Positions 8,048-16,863 of a stretch of DNA of 64,000 bases are shown piece by piece. The stretch comes from Spirochaetales bacterium (GTDB taxonomy: Bacteria > Spirochaetota > Spirochaetia > SZUA-6 > RPPD01): the NCBI GenBank assembly GCA_016934415.1, contig JAFGSW010000010.1:40415-104414 (forward strand). Direction: 5' to 3'. The first letter of the stretch is position 1. Each line of letters begins with the position of its first letter. Under the pieces are notes generated by a model, which ran no database searches, had not been told where the DNA came from, and saw only the letters and a program-made list of their open reading frames with translations. Both the position numbers and the translations under genes were made by a program.

Positions 8048-9757
8048 ATGAAGGAAAAGCTGTCAAGGGAAGAACAGGCGAAACTCGAAATCGGTAAAAC
8101 CGACATCTCGAAGGCCGCATCGCGCGCGTTGGTCGTCGTCTTCCTCCTCGCGATCGCCTCCGTGCCGATCGTGCAGGGGATTCACGAGCTCGCCGGCTAC
8201 CTCGCCGGAAAAGAAAAATCGCTTTTACCCTCGTTTTTCACCATGTATTCCGATGTCGGCGAAAGCGTAAAGAAGCTCGCGGACGGCCGGAAGGATTTCG
8301 CGTCAGGCGTGTTCGACGCGAACGAACATCTTCTCCAGGGCATCATCAGGTACGAGGACGATCTGGAGAACGATTCGGTGTTTCGAAACGCCGTCATTCC
8401 CCCCTCCCAGGCCCTCTTCGCCAAGGCGTTTCACCTCGGCAACGAAAACGTCGTCATCGGAAGGGACGGCTGGCTTTTTTACGAACCGGGCATACGGTAC
8501 CTCACCTCGGCGGTCGGCGAAAACGCCGTCGCGGCAGACAGGAGCTCGGCCAAGGCCAATACGGTCTTCGTGGAAAAGAAGGCGGGCCCCCTGCAGGCGA
8601 TCGTCGATTTCAACCGGCAGCTCCGGGAGAGAAACATCAGGCTTATTCTTATGCCCGTTCCCATCAAGCCCATGTTTTATCCGGAAAAAATATCCGTTCA
8701 ATTCAACGGCGCGAACGGATACCTGCGCAATCCCTATTTCGACGAACTGAAAAAGGAACTGGAAGAACAGGGCATCCCGATCGTGGATACGGCGCCCCTG
8801 CTCGAGCGACTGAAAAAAACATCCGGCCGTGAAATTTTCCTCAAAATGGATTCCCACTGGACACCGGAAACCGTCGCCGCCGCGGCCGAGAGCCTGGCGG
8901 CGTTCATTGAAAAGAATATCGATCTTTCCATATACAATTCCCGGCCGTTGAAAACGAGGACCATCGACGTCGTCAATGTCGGGGACATCGCCCGAATGCT
9001 TTTGAAAAGCGATACGGCGGGCCCGGAATACACGGAGCGGGCGTCGATCACGCAAATCGTATCGAACAACAACGAACCCTGGTCTTCAGACCGAAACGCG
9101 GAGATTCTCTTCCTGGGAGACAGCTTCGCCAACATCTATTCCCTCGGCGCCATGGGCTGGGGGGAATCGGCCGGTCTCGTCGAGCAGCTTTCGTTTTTTC
9201 TGAATCGCCCCATAGACAGAATAGTGCGGAACGACAACGGCGCCTTCGCCACCAGGCAGGCCCTGCAGTACGAGCTCTCCCGCGGCAGGGACCGGCTGGC
9301 CGGCAAGAAGGTCGTCGTCTGGGAGTTCGCCGTCCGCGAATTGGCGACGGGCGACTGGAAAACGCTCCCCCTGAAACTGAACGAAAGCCGGGAGAGCTCC
9401 TTCTTCACGCCCGAAGCGGGCAAGGAGGCCGTGGTGACGGGCGTCGTCGGCGACGTTTCCTCGCGGCCGATTCCCGGCACCACTCCGTACAAAGACCACA
9501 TCATGACGTTTCACCTGGTGGATGTTATAATTAATGGGGAGACGGAGAAAACGTACGACGCGCTGGTGTACGCGTTCAGCATGACGGACAACGTTCCCGC
9601 CCCCGCCTCCCAGTACCGGGTGGGGCAGAACATCACCGTGCGCCTGAAAAGATGGTACGACGTGAACGACAAGTACGACAGCATCAACCGGTCGGAAATC
9701 GACGACGGGGAACTGCTGTTCGAGGACCCGTGCTGGGCCGAGGAGATCATCCAATGA
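8048..9757 (+). CDS. AlgJ/AlgX-like acetyltransferase, membrane anchored
   Basis: A 569-residue protein with a short cytoplasmic N-terminus and one signal-anchor helix (about 26-46). The SGNH/AlgX domain follows: GWLFYEPGIRYL, then DSHW (Asp and His of the catalytic triad) and FLGDSF (nucleophile Ser). The C-terminal region of about 130 residues after the SGNH fold is beta-rich (GNVxxV-like turns, YRVGQNITVRL) and resembles the C-terminal part of the lipoprotein at 4182. It belongs to the operon with AlgI upstream and a second AlgJ-like gene overlapping by 4 nt (ATGA). It is expected to accept acetyl groups from the AlgI-like protein and modify a periplasmic glycan. Confidence 0.85.
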   Translation: MKEKLSREEQAKLEIGKTDISKAASRALVVVFLLAIASVPIVQGIHELAGYLAGKEKSLLPSFFTMYSDVGESVKKLADGRKDFASGVFDANEHLLQGIIRYEDDLENDSVFRNAVIPPSQALFAKAFHLGNENVVIGRDGWLFYEPGIRYLTSAVGENAVAADRSSAKANTVFVEKKAGPLQAIVDFNRQLRERNIRLILMPVPIKPMFYPEKISVQFNGANGYLRNPYFDELKKELEEQGIPIVDTAPLLERLKKTSGREIFLKMDSHWTPETVAAAAESLAAFIEKNIDLSIYNSRPLKTRTIDVVNVGDIARMLLKSDTAGPEYTERASITQIVSNNNEPWSSDRNAEILFLGDSFANIYSLGAMGWGESAGLVEQLSFFLNRPIDRIVRNDNGAFATRQALQYELSRGRDRLAGKKVVVWEFAVRELATGDWKTLPLKLNESRESSFFTPEAGKEAVVTGVVGDVSSRPIPGTTPYKDHIMTFHLVDVIINGETEKTYDALVYAFSMTDNVPAPASQYRVGQNITVRLKRWYDVNDKYDSINRSEIDDGELLFEDPCWAEEIIQ

Positions 9758-10800
9758 ACAATAGCGCGCTCGCATTCGTATTCGCGATACTGGGCGGTTT
9801 CGCCGCGTACGGCCAGCCGGCGGTTGACGCCGCGTTCTTCGATTACTGCGCACAGACCGTCCGCACAACCGTCGATCCGAGAACGGTGCGGGGCCTCGAC
9901 GACTGGTTTTTTTTCAAACCCGAACTGGCCCATCTCTCCAAAAAGGCCTTTTGGGGCAACAACAGCCGGACGGTTTCCGCGTCGAAAAAAGCGGAATGGG
10001 CGGACCCCCTGCCCGCCGTCGTCGATTTCAACGAACGGCTTAATAAGAGGGGCATCGAGCTCATCTTCATCCCGGTGCCCGCGAAAGCGGCCGTCTACCC
10101 GGACATGCTGAAGGGGTCTCCCGTCACAAACGCCGCCAATCGCCTGGACTATTTTCACGCCGAGTTCTACAAGCTGCTGCGCAGCAAGGGCGTGAACGTC
10201 GTCGATATCGCGCCGCTCTTGCTCGCTCATCGCAATGACAAGCGCGGCCCCGTCTACTGCGCAACCGACACCCATTGGTCGGGTTCGGCGTGCGAGCTCG
10301 CCGCGGACGCGCTGGCGAAGGAAATCAAGAAGGAAAATTGGTATACTAGCGTTTCGAAACTCAGTCTCTCGGCGGAAAGAAAGAGCATTTCCATCAGCGG
10401 GGACCTGGTCGATAAAAAGTCATCCCCGGTGAAAGAAAAAATCAACCTGCGCCGTATCGTCGACAAAAAAACCGGGTCGCCCGTTTCGCCGCGGGACTCG
10501 AGCCCCGTGGTCCTCCTGGGAGACAGCCACACCCTGGTTTTCCACGCGGGCGGCGACATGTACGCGGAAGGCGCAGGTCTGGCGGACCAACTCGCCTACG
10601 AGCTGGGATTCCCGGTGGATTTGATCGGCGTGCGCGGCTCGGGATCGACCGCCTCCAGGGTCAACCTGTACCGGAAGAGCAAAGCCGATCCGAACTACCT
10701 GTCCGGCAAAAAAGTCGTGATCTGGTGCCTGTCCGTCAGGGAATTCACCGAGAGCGCCGAGGGGTGGAGATCGGTCCCGATCGGTCCCGGGAACGAATGA
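9754..10800 (+). CDS. AlgJ/AlgX-like periplasmic acetyltransferase
   Basis: A 348-residue protein. The start at 9754 overlaps the previous stop (ATGA), indicating translational coupling. A signal peptide ends near AYG-Q (residues 1-20), without a lipobox. The compact SGNH domain carries DTHWSGSA (Asp-His) and VLLGDSHTLVF (nucleophile Ser). It lacks the C-terminal beta domain of its neighbour, so it is a catalytic-core-only paralogue. With the AlgI-like protein and the upstream paralogue it forms a three-gene O-acetylation operon. Two AlgJ-type proteins beside one MBOAT suggest different acceptor sites or a relay as between AlgJ and AlgX. Confidence 0.82.
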   Translation: MNNSALAFVFAILGGFAAYGQPAVDAAFFDYCAQTVRTTVDPRTVRGLDDWFFFKPELAHLSKKAFWGNNSRTVSASKKAEWADPLPAVVDFNERLNKRGIELIFIPVPAKAAVYPDMLKGSPVTNAANRLDYFHAEFYKLLRSKGVNVVDIAPLLLAHRNDKRGPVYCATDTHWSGSACELAADALAKEIKKENWYTSVSKLSLSAERKSISISGDLVDKKSSPVKEKINLRRIVDKKTGSPVSPRDSSPVVLLGDSHTLVFHAGGDMYAEGAGLADQLAYELGFPVDLIGVRGSGSTASRVNLYRKSKADPNYLSGKKVVIWCLSVREFTESAEGWRSVPIGPGNE

Positions 10801-11086
10801 ATCACTTTTCTTGATCAGAAAAACGAAATAACCCTACGCCGCTGCGATTCGTTTCCTTATAAACAAAGTTCACAACCGTCTTAATCGTGAGGTTTGACGA
10901 ATAGACGGCGCCTGTGGCGCGGCGGTCTCATCGCTGAAGAAAGTGCGTTACCAACTCTGAAAAAGCGCGCCCCGCGTGGTATAATTCAAACATGTTTTTT
11001 ATAAACAGTATCGGGCCTCCGCGAATCGTATTTCTCCCACCGAAAGACACCCTTCGTTTTTTAACCCAGACACAAGGAGACGACCG

Positions 11087-12037
11087 ATGAAGCTGGAAAC
11101 CGTTCCTTTCATTTTGCTTGCGCTCTTGCCGCTCGCGTCCTGCGGCGCCCCGGCAGGCGAGCCGGCGCCGCACTTTATCGCCGTGGGCATGCTGGGCTCC
11201 GTCTATCTTTCGCCCGACGGTTACTCGTGGTCCGGAAACGTCGGACCGGGCGGACTGAATCTCTACGGCGTCGCCTACGGGGGCGGCACCATCGTCGCCG
11301 TCGGCGACAGTTCCACCGTCCATCACTCGACCGACGGACGCACATGGACTCAGGCTTCGTCTCCCCCGGCCGGGCCCGTCACCCTCTACGGCGTCGCCTA
11401 CGGCAACAGCCGCTTCGTCGCCGTGAGCTTTGGCGGCGGCGCCTTTTATTCCGCGGACGGCGACGTCTGGACGTCCGCCGCCGCTCCGCCTTCGGGCACC
11501 GGAGATACCGACACCCTCCGCGCCGTCGTCTACGGCGACAACGAATTTGTGGCCGTCGGGGACGCCAACACCGCCCATTTATCGGATTCCACCGGCAATG
11601 TCTGGGGCGTCGATTCCAATCCCGGGACTACCACCACTAGCGCCTTGGGCGGAGTCGCCTGGAGCGGCAGCCGCTATGTAGTCGCGGGGAATTTCGGGGT
11701 GGCGTGCTGGTCGACCACCGGCACCACCTGGTCGGCCGACACCTTCACCCTCACGGATCACTTGATGAACGTCACCTACGCCGACGGTCAATTCCGCGCG
11801 GTGAGCAACGGCGGCTACGTCTTCAATTCCGCGGACGGGACGTCCTGGAGCGCCGGCTTCGGCCCGGGTTCTCCGAACGAATTCTACGCCATCGCCTACG
11901 GGAGCGGCCGTTACGTGGTCGTCGGGTCCTTGAACCTGGACACGGCCGCCTACTGGTCGACCGACGGGACCAATTGGAACCCCAGCCAATCGGTAAGCGG
12001 CGTGCCCAATCTTTTCGCGATAGCGTACATTCCGTGA
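11087..12037 (+). CDS. Beta-propeller lipoprotein with BNR-like repeats
   Basis: A 316-residue protein with lipobox LASC (Cys19) and AAGGAG before the ATG. The mature protein is a series of about six units of roughly 45 residues with the pattern LxGVAYGxGxFVAVGxxGxxxxSxDGxxW, for example LYGVAYGNSRFVAV and FYAIAYGSGRYVVVG, each followed by an Asp-box-like SxDGxxW. It looks like a six- or seven-bladed propeller on the outer membrane or periplasmic face. No catalytic sialidase residues are evident. A single gene; the 286-nt upstream gap has no other coding signal. Confidence 0.82.
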   Translation: MKLETVPFILLALLPLASCGAPAGEPAPHFIAVGMLGSVYLSPDGYSWSGNVGPGGLNLYGVAYGGGTIVAVGDSSTVHHSTDGRTWTQASSPPAGPVTLYGVAYGNSRFVAVSFGGGAFYSADGDVWTSAAAPPSGTGDTDTLRAVVYGDNEFVAVGDANTAHLSDSTGNVWGVDSNPGTTTTSALGGVAWSGSRYVVAGNFGVACWSTTGTTWSADTFTLTDHLMNVTYADGQFRAVSNGGYVFNSADGTSWSAGFGPGSPNEFYAIAYGSGRYVVVGSLNLDTAAYWSTDGTNWNPSQSVSGVPNLFAIAYIP

Positions 12038-12075
12038 TTTCGTTCGCGCGGATACACCGCCGGGTGCGGATCTAG

Positions 12076-12447
12076 GGAGAAACCGCATACACGCAGCACG
12101 GGTACCGGCTGTCCAAGGATTTTGTTACTGGTTTTTCCGGCTGCGCGCCTGAACCGGCGCAACAGGCCGTGTCCCGATTCCGTCCGGCGAATGATTACAA
12201 CAGTGGTTCGGCCACAATTTTCGAATCGGATCAAGTCATCATTCATCCCGACTTTGACGGAACCAACAACGATATCGCCCTGATTCACCTCTCAACGCCT
12301 GCCCCCGGCTTCTTCACCACGCCTCTCCCATTGGCGGTGTGGCCGGAAGCCTGTGCGGCGGGGACGCAGTATTACTGGAAGGTGACCGCTATCGACGCCC
12401 GCGGTTTGGAAACCGAGAGCTCCGCGTGGAGCTTCACGACCCAATAA
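12076..12447 (+). pseudogene. Decayed fragment: trypsin-like protease core joined to an FN3-like tail
   Basis: An open stretch without a plausible start (GTG at 12169 at best; an in-frame stop lies at 12073). Residues around 12205-12300 match the middle of chymotrypsin-family proteases: SATIFESDQVIIHPDF and NNDIALIHLSTP, the block holding the catalytic Asp. The His and Ser blocks are absent. It continues directly into an FN3-like C-terminus (QYYWKVTAIDARGLETES, then WSFTT). This reads as the joined remains of one or two secreted proteins after internal deletions. Confidence 0.55.
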
Positions 12448-12509
12448 ATCCGGTGACGCAGGCGCTGAACGAAACCTCTGCGCTCAGGCGCAGTGGCGCG
12501 TTCCGCGTG

Positions 12510-12860
12510 TTACCCGAACGTCGTCCCGTTCCATCCCCAGGAAGACGCTTCGATATCCGAAAACACGATGTAGATTCTCTCCTCGGGGATTCCCAGCTCC
12601 TTTTGCAGCAGGCCGCAGCAGGCCTCGCTTAACCCCTTGCAGACCGACGGCGACAACCCCCCGATGCTCTTTATTTCGAGAGAGGCGGCCGGCTCGAACG
12701 TTCCCGCGAACGTCATCGGAACGTTCGCTTCGAAGATCGTCTGGACGTATTTCTCCGGTTTGCCGATCTTCTCCGCAATCGAGAGAGACAGTCGCTTTAG
12801 AACGTCTTTCTTCTTCGTTTCATCGACGGCTGCGGACACCGCCACTTTCGCCAAAGGCAT
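12510..12860 (-). CDS. Macrophage migration inhibitory factor (MIF)-like tautomerase
   Basis: A 116-residue protein co-linear over its full length with MIF/D-dopachrome tautomerase. Met-Pro at the N-terminus supplies the catalytic Pro1 after Met removal. Lys32 is in GKPEKYV, SIGGLS matches the SIG block, and GWNGTTF matches the C-terminal GWNNSTF. Tyr95 is kept (ERIYIVF) but Asn97 is replaced by Val, and the CxxC motif of mammalian MIF is absent. It should tautomerise phenylpyruvate-like keto acids. Start supported by AAGGAGG 5 nt upstream. A single gene between two pseudogenes. Confidence 0.88.
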   Translation of the reverse strand: MPLAKVAVSAAVDETKKKDVLKRLSLSIAEKIGKPEKYVQTIFEANVPMTFAGTFEPAASLEIKSIGGLSPSVCKGLSEACCGLLQKELGIPEERIYIVFSDIEASSWGWNGTTFG

Positions 12861-13030
12861 GTGATCCTCCTTTTTCGATTGTTTGCCAGGTACAGTTTAT
12901 CGCATTTCGCCGCGACCTGTCTCCCGGGATCGGCGATAATGCCTTTTGCTTTCAGTGAAAAAGATCCGGCATGTTTCTTTGTCGCCGATCGCCGGGGCAT
13001 TATCCGATCGGAAGGCGATGTGATTTCCGT

Positions 13031-13222
13031 TTACCGGCCCTCGAGCGCCATGAATCTTTCCATATGATAGGTGAAGACCTGATTGAACGGCTCCCAGAAC
13101 AGAAGCTCACTCCCGTGGCCGGCCGGTGATGACGACCGTATTGCCCGCCCGCAGAAATTTTTCGCGAATGAACAACCGATGCCGGTCGATCCGCCGGTGA
13201 CGAGCACCGTATTGCCTGACAT
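13031..13222 (-). pseudogene. Frameshifted, truncated short-chain dehydrogenase (DltE-like)
   Basis: From an ATG at 13222 with a good ribosome binding site (AAGGAGG, about 13232-13238), the frame encodes SGNTVLVTGGSTGIG, the NAD(P)-binding Gly-rich motif of SDR enzymes. After about residue 20 the sense continues in another frame as EKFLRAGNTVVITGR, the second beta-alpha unit of the same fold, which ends at a stop. The SDR catalytic Ser-Tyr-Lys region is missing. The remaining open frame ends in an unrelated-looking NQVFTYHMERFMALEGR. This is one frameshift plus a large deletion. Confidence 0.7.
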
Positions 13223-13356
13223 TTTCACAAACCGCCTCCTTGACTCTCGAGCATTTTTGATCGCCTGCGGGCGGTCAATCACGAGGACGCCGTCAGGGTT
13301 CTCCTCGAATATCGAACACGGGCTTTGATAAATTCAAAGAGCCGGAGACCGGCAAT

Positions 13357-13385
13357 TTGACTATTTATTGCCAAGCAATTATACA
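13357..13385 (+). promoter_or_regulatory. Promoter implying a leaderless transcript
   Basis: TTGACT (13357-13362), 17 nt, then TATACA (13380-13385). The expected start point, 5-8 nt downstream, coincides with the ATG at 13391, and no Shine-Dalgarno sequence precedes that ATG. Confidence 0.5.
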
Positions 13386-13390
13386 TACGT

Positions 13391-14542
13391 ATGAATCAAA
13401 AACCGCATGCTTTGTTTCTAGTCATAATGATGTTACTCTTCTGCGCTTTCCACATAAACGCCCAGGAAAAAACAATTTCCGAGACCCTTCCGTTTTTACA
13501 GGAGCTTTTGAAGACACGGGTGAATGCGATCACTCCCTCCCGGGCGATCCCGTCGGCTTTCCGCCGGCTTCAGGATGAGTATTTCTCCGAAACGGAGGCC
13601 TCCGACGAAAACATCATGGCTGTCAGGGCGCTCCTGCCGTGGATTGCGGATGCGTCGCTTCTGAAAAGGAACAGAGCCTATTGCCTGTCCGGCCTGCGCA
13701 CGTTTCATATTCCGGAGGCCGTGCCCCCGCTCAAGGAGTTGTTGAAGACGAGCGCCGATGTCGGGGAACCGTCAATTGCGGTTCACCTGCTCGCCCAATA
13801 CGGCGTCAAACCGTTTTCAAAGGATATCCTGTCCCATATATACCAGGCGGGATATATCGTATTTTTCAAGAGCGGTGATGATGATCAATACGATCACATG
13901 GCAACGCAGGCCGTCATCGACTTCACCAGGAGCCATCAACGGGAATCTTCAATCGTTCTCTCCCATTTTCTGGCGGCCGCCGGGTTTGATGAAACAGCTT
14001 CGAAACGGTTACACCTTTTCTCCGCGGCATTCCGAAGCAAAATACGGGACCTTGGTCTTTCCATCGCCGATTTGCGCGCGGTGCTCTCCTTGGGTGACGC
14101 GTTCCCCCGGGAGTGGGCCGACGTCTTGGCCTCGCTTTCCGGAAAAAGCGGACCGGCCGGCGCCCGTGAGATGCATTTCTATTGTTCGATCGACTATGAT
14201 TCCCGCGAACAAAACGCCTGTATCGCCGTCTATAAGGATTCGGCGGTCCTCGCCATTTTCAAGCTCGAGCAAGGGCGCATCGTCGTCACGCAGACGCGCC
14301 CGCTTCGGAAAAACGAGATTTCCGCCTTTCAAAAACTATTGGTTGACAACACCGTCAATCGCCTTCCTTTCTTCCCCCGCTGGGACACGTGCGGTTACGG
14401 CGGAGGGTATTGCTACTACCAGTTCAGGTTGGACGGCGGATTCAGGATCGTCGCGGAGGACGGGCCCCCGGACGAGTATGGGAGGCTCCGGAGTTTCCTT
14501 TGGGGGCTCTTTCCGAAGAACGAAAAGAGCGCCGGCCCATGA
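13391..14542 (+). CDS. Secreted protein of unknown function, partly HEAT-like
   Basis: A 383-residue protein with a Sec signal peptide (residues 1-23, cleavage near INA-Q). Residues about 60-200 are helical with repeats such as AVPPLKELLKTSADVGEPSIAV, reminiscent of HEAT/PBS-lyase-like repeats. The C-terminal 110 residues form a distinct domain with three Cys (DTCGYGGGYCYY) and conserved-looking acidic turns. I recognise no family. The promoter at 13357 places transcription start at the ATG, so translation may be leaderless. Confidence 0.75.
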   Translation: MNQKPHALFLVIMMLLFCAFHINAQEKTISETLPFLQELLKTRVNAITPSRAIPSAFRRLQDEYFSETEASDENIMAVRALLPWIADASLLKRNRAYCLSGLRTFHIPEAVPPLKELLKTSADVGEPSIAVHLLAQYGVKPFSKDILSHIYQAGYIVFFKSGDDDQYDHMATQAVIDFTRSHQRESSIVLSHFLAAAGFDETASKRLHLFSAAFRSKIRDLGLSIADLRAVLSLGDAFPREWADVLASLSGKSGPAGAREMHFYCSIDYDSREQNACIAVYKDSAVLAIFKLEQGRIVVTQTRPLRKNEISAFQKLLVDNTVNRLPFFPRWDTCGYGGGYCYYQFRLDGGFRIVAEDGPPDEYGRLRSFLWGLFPKNEKSAGP

Positions 14543-14821
14543 TACGCAGGAATCCTTCATGCCGGGATGCGGTTTGATTTTTATAACGGAAAAAGACACA
14601 CACGGTGCTCCTCCTTGGTGTGCGGGCAGGCAGCGTACGGCAGCCCCATACGCCGAAGGCGGCGGTTTCCGGGCGGGGCAAGGGGCGGGACCGATGCCTT
14701 CCGGCACAAGGCCCGCGCGCGCAATGAACCGCTGTGCGCCGGAGATTTTTTCCATAATAAATTTGCTCAATAAAACCATCGTTGATTATATTGAAGCCAA
14801 TACGAATATAGGAGGAACTCT

Positions 14822-15625
14822 ATGAAGTCCGCGGTCAGCAATAAGCTTATTGCCGTCGTTTCCATTGTTTTTTTTCTGGGGGTGCTCGCGATCAACAGCC
14901 TCGCTAATACGACGATTTTTGGAGGCCGCACCACCGGCGCCGTCGCCGACGCCATCCCCAACCTGTTCGTCCCCGCCGGACTGACCTTTTCCATCTGGGG
15001 GGTCATTTATCTCCTGCTCATCGCCTTCGTCGCCTATCAGACCCGCTGGCTCTTCAGCGCCGATGAGAGGAGGACCGCCCGCCTGCGGCCGATCGGTATC
15101 TTGTTTATCATCACCTGCGCGCTCAATATCGGCTGGCTCCTCGCGTGGCAGTATTCCCTTGTCGGCCTGTCCGTCGTGATCATGCTCGCCTTTCTCGCCA
15201 CCCTCATCCTCGCCTACCTTCGGCTGCGCGCCGGGTCCGAACGCCCGCGCTGGATCGAATATGTTTTCGTCCGCCTGCCTTTCAGCGTGTACCTGGGCTG
15301 GATCTCCGTGGCCACCATCGCCAATGTCACGGCGCTCCTCGTGACCCTGGGTTGGAACGGGTTCGGAGCGAGCCAGGCCTTTTGGACCGTGCTCATGATC
15401 GGCATTGCCCTGGCCCTCGCCCTGACCGTGCTCTTCTCCCGCCGCGATCCGGCCTACGCCCTGGTCTTCGTCTGGGCTTTCCTCGGCGTCTATATCAAGC
15501 GCACCGCCTCGGGCGTCCCGTTCGTGCCCGAGGTCGCCTACGCCGCCCTCGCCGCCTGCCTTGTTGCGGCCGCGGCGGCGACGGTCATATTCGGACTGAA
15601 CCTCTCCCGGATCCCCCGCCGTTAA
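14822..15625 (+). CDS. TspO/MBR-like integral membrane protein
   Basis: A 267-residue protein of six or seven hydrophobic helices. It contains the TspO/MBR-like block PAGLTFSIWGVIYLLL and the tryptophans of NIGWLLAWQ, but is longer than classical five-helix TspO (about 155 residues), so it belongs to the extended TspO/MBR-related group. TspO proteins bind tetrapyrroles, sterols or carotenoid-like ligands; the ligand here is unknown. It is followed after 116 nt by the CrtQ-CrtO pair, so a link to pigment or isoprenoid metabolism is conceivable. Start supported by AGGAGG. The 279-nt upstream gap shows nothing recognisable. Confidence 0.75.
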   Translation: MKSAVSNKLIAVVSIVFFLGVLAINSLANTTIFGGRTTGAVADAIPNLFVPAGLTFSIWGVIYLLLIAFVAYQTRWLFSADERRTARLRPIGILFIITCALNIGWLLAWQYSLVGLSVVIMLAFLATLILAYLRLRAGSERPRWIEYVFVRLPFSVYLGWISVATIANVTALLVTLGWNGFGASQAFWTVLMIGIALALALTVLFSRRDPAYALVFVWAFLGVYIKRTASGVPFVPEVAYAALAACLVAAAAATVIFGLNLSRIPRR

Positions 15626-15741
15626 CCCGGCGCGCTCCATAATTTTCATCCCGAGCGAGTTCGACCGGCGAATCACCCGCCTGATCGAGCGGAGGCTGCA
15701 GCCGGCCGAACACGACGAACGCCATCGGTGAAGGGAAAGGT

Positions 15742-16863
15742 ATGAACTGGTACGACATTCTGTTCTTCGCCGGCTGCTGGCTCTGCGGCTTTCTCGCCCT
15801 GTGGCGCGTACGGACCATTCCGCCGGCTTCGGCCGCCGGCCGCCCGCCGCGGGCGCCCGTATCCATCGTCATCCCGGCGCGCAATGAAGAGACCGCCCTG
15901 CCGGCTCTCCTCGACAGTCTCCGCGGGCAGACGGCGCCGGACGACGAGGTGATCGTCGTCGACGACCATTCCGAAGACCGAACCGCCGAAATCGCCGCAG
16001 GCCGCCCCGGGGTCACCCTGCTTCGCGCGCCCGAACGGCACGCCCGCCAGAACGGCAAGAGCCTCGCCTGTGACGCCGGCGCGCGGGCGGCGCGCCGTTC
16101 CCGTCTCCTGTTCGTCGACGCCGACGTCGTCTTCCTGCCCGGCGCGCTCGACCGCATTATGAGGGAATATCCGGGCGAGGGCCTTCTCTGGAGCGTCCAA
16201 CCGTATCACCGCCTGCGGAAGCTCTACGAGAATTTTTCCCTGTTCTTCAACATCATCATGATGATGGGGCAGAACTCATTTTCCGCCTTCAGCCGCCTGT
16301 CAAGGCCGGCGGGCGCCTTCGGACCGTTTCTCCTCTGCAGCCGGGACGAGTACTTCGCCGTCGGCGGGCACGCCGCGGTCAACGACGCGGTGATCGAGGA
16401 CATGGCCCTCGGGAGGCTTTTCCTCAAACGGGGCGTCGCGATCCGATCCTTCGCCGGACGGGGGGCGGTGGAATTCCGCATGTATCCGGACGGGCTCCGC
16501 CGGCTCGCGGGAGGCTGGATGAAGAACTTCTCCCTCGGCGCCGTCTCCGTCCAGCCGGCCCTTTTTCTGCTTATTCTGTTTTGGATCATCGGCGCGGTGT
16601 CCGCCGTCACCCGACTCATCGAGGCCGCACCCCGGCCGGCGTCCCTGGCGCTCGCCGGCGCGTGCTTCCTCCTCTCCGTCCTGCAGATCGCCCTGTTCGC
16701 CCGGCGGGTCGGCAATTTTTCTCCCCTTTTCATCGTCTTCTACCCCGCGCCGCTCCTTTTCTTTTTCATCATCTTCTTTTTTTCCTTGTTTTCGTCCTTT
16801 ATTCTGCGGCGGGTGTCCTGGAAGGGACGCGTCATCGATCTGCGAAAGGGGAAAAAACGATGA
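15742..16863 (+). CDS. crtQ: Glycosyltransferase family 2, CrtQ-like
   Basis: A 373-residue protein with an N-terminal helix, a GT-A domain (about 40-270) and three or four C-terminal helices. Motifs: VSIVIPARNEE (nucleotide binding), VVDDHSEDRT, LFVDADV (DxD metal site), FGPFLLCSRDEYFAVGGH and EDMALGR (general base region). The C-terminal neighbour is CrtO-like and overlaps it by 4 nt, exactly the partner of CrtQ in staphyloxanthin synthesis. Family knowledge: CrtQ glucosylates the carboxyl of a C30 carotenoid acid. Whether the acceptor here is a carotenoid is an inference, since no crtM/crtN gene is in the window. Confidence 0.8.
   Translation: MNWYDILFFAGCWLCGFLALWRVRTIPPASAAGRPPRAPVSIVIPARNEETALPALLDSLRGQTAPDDEVIVVDDHSEDRTAEIAAGRPGVTLLRAPERHARQNGKSLACDAGARAARRSRLLFVDADVVFLPGALDRIMREYPGEGLLWSVQPYHRLRKLYENFSLFFNIIMMMGQNSFSAFSRLSRPAGAFGPFLLCSRDEYFAVGGHAAVNDAVIEDMALGRLFLKRGVAIRSFAGRGAVEFRMYPDGLRRLAGGWMKNFSLGAVSVQPALFLLILFWIIGAVSAVTRLIEAAPRPASLALAGACFLLSVLQIALFARRVGNFSPLFIVFYPAPLLFFFIIFFFSLFSSFILRRVSWKGRVIDLRKGKKR

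Noticed and set aside
14786..15676. A minus-strand frame rich in Asp/Gly/Glu opposite the TspO-like gene.
   Set aside because: Shadow of a Leu/Ala-rich membrane protein; the TspO-like motifs and ribosome binding site favour the plus strand.
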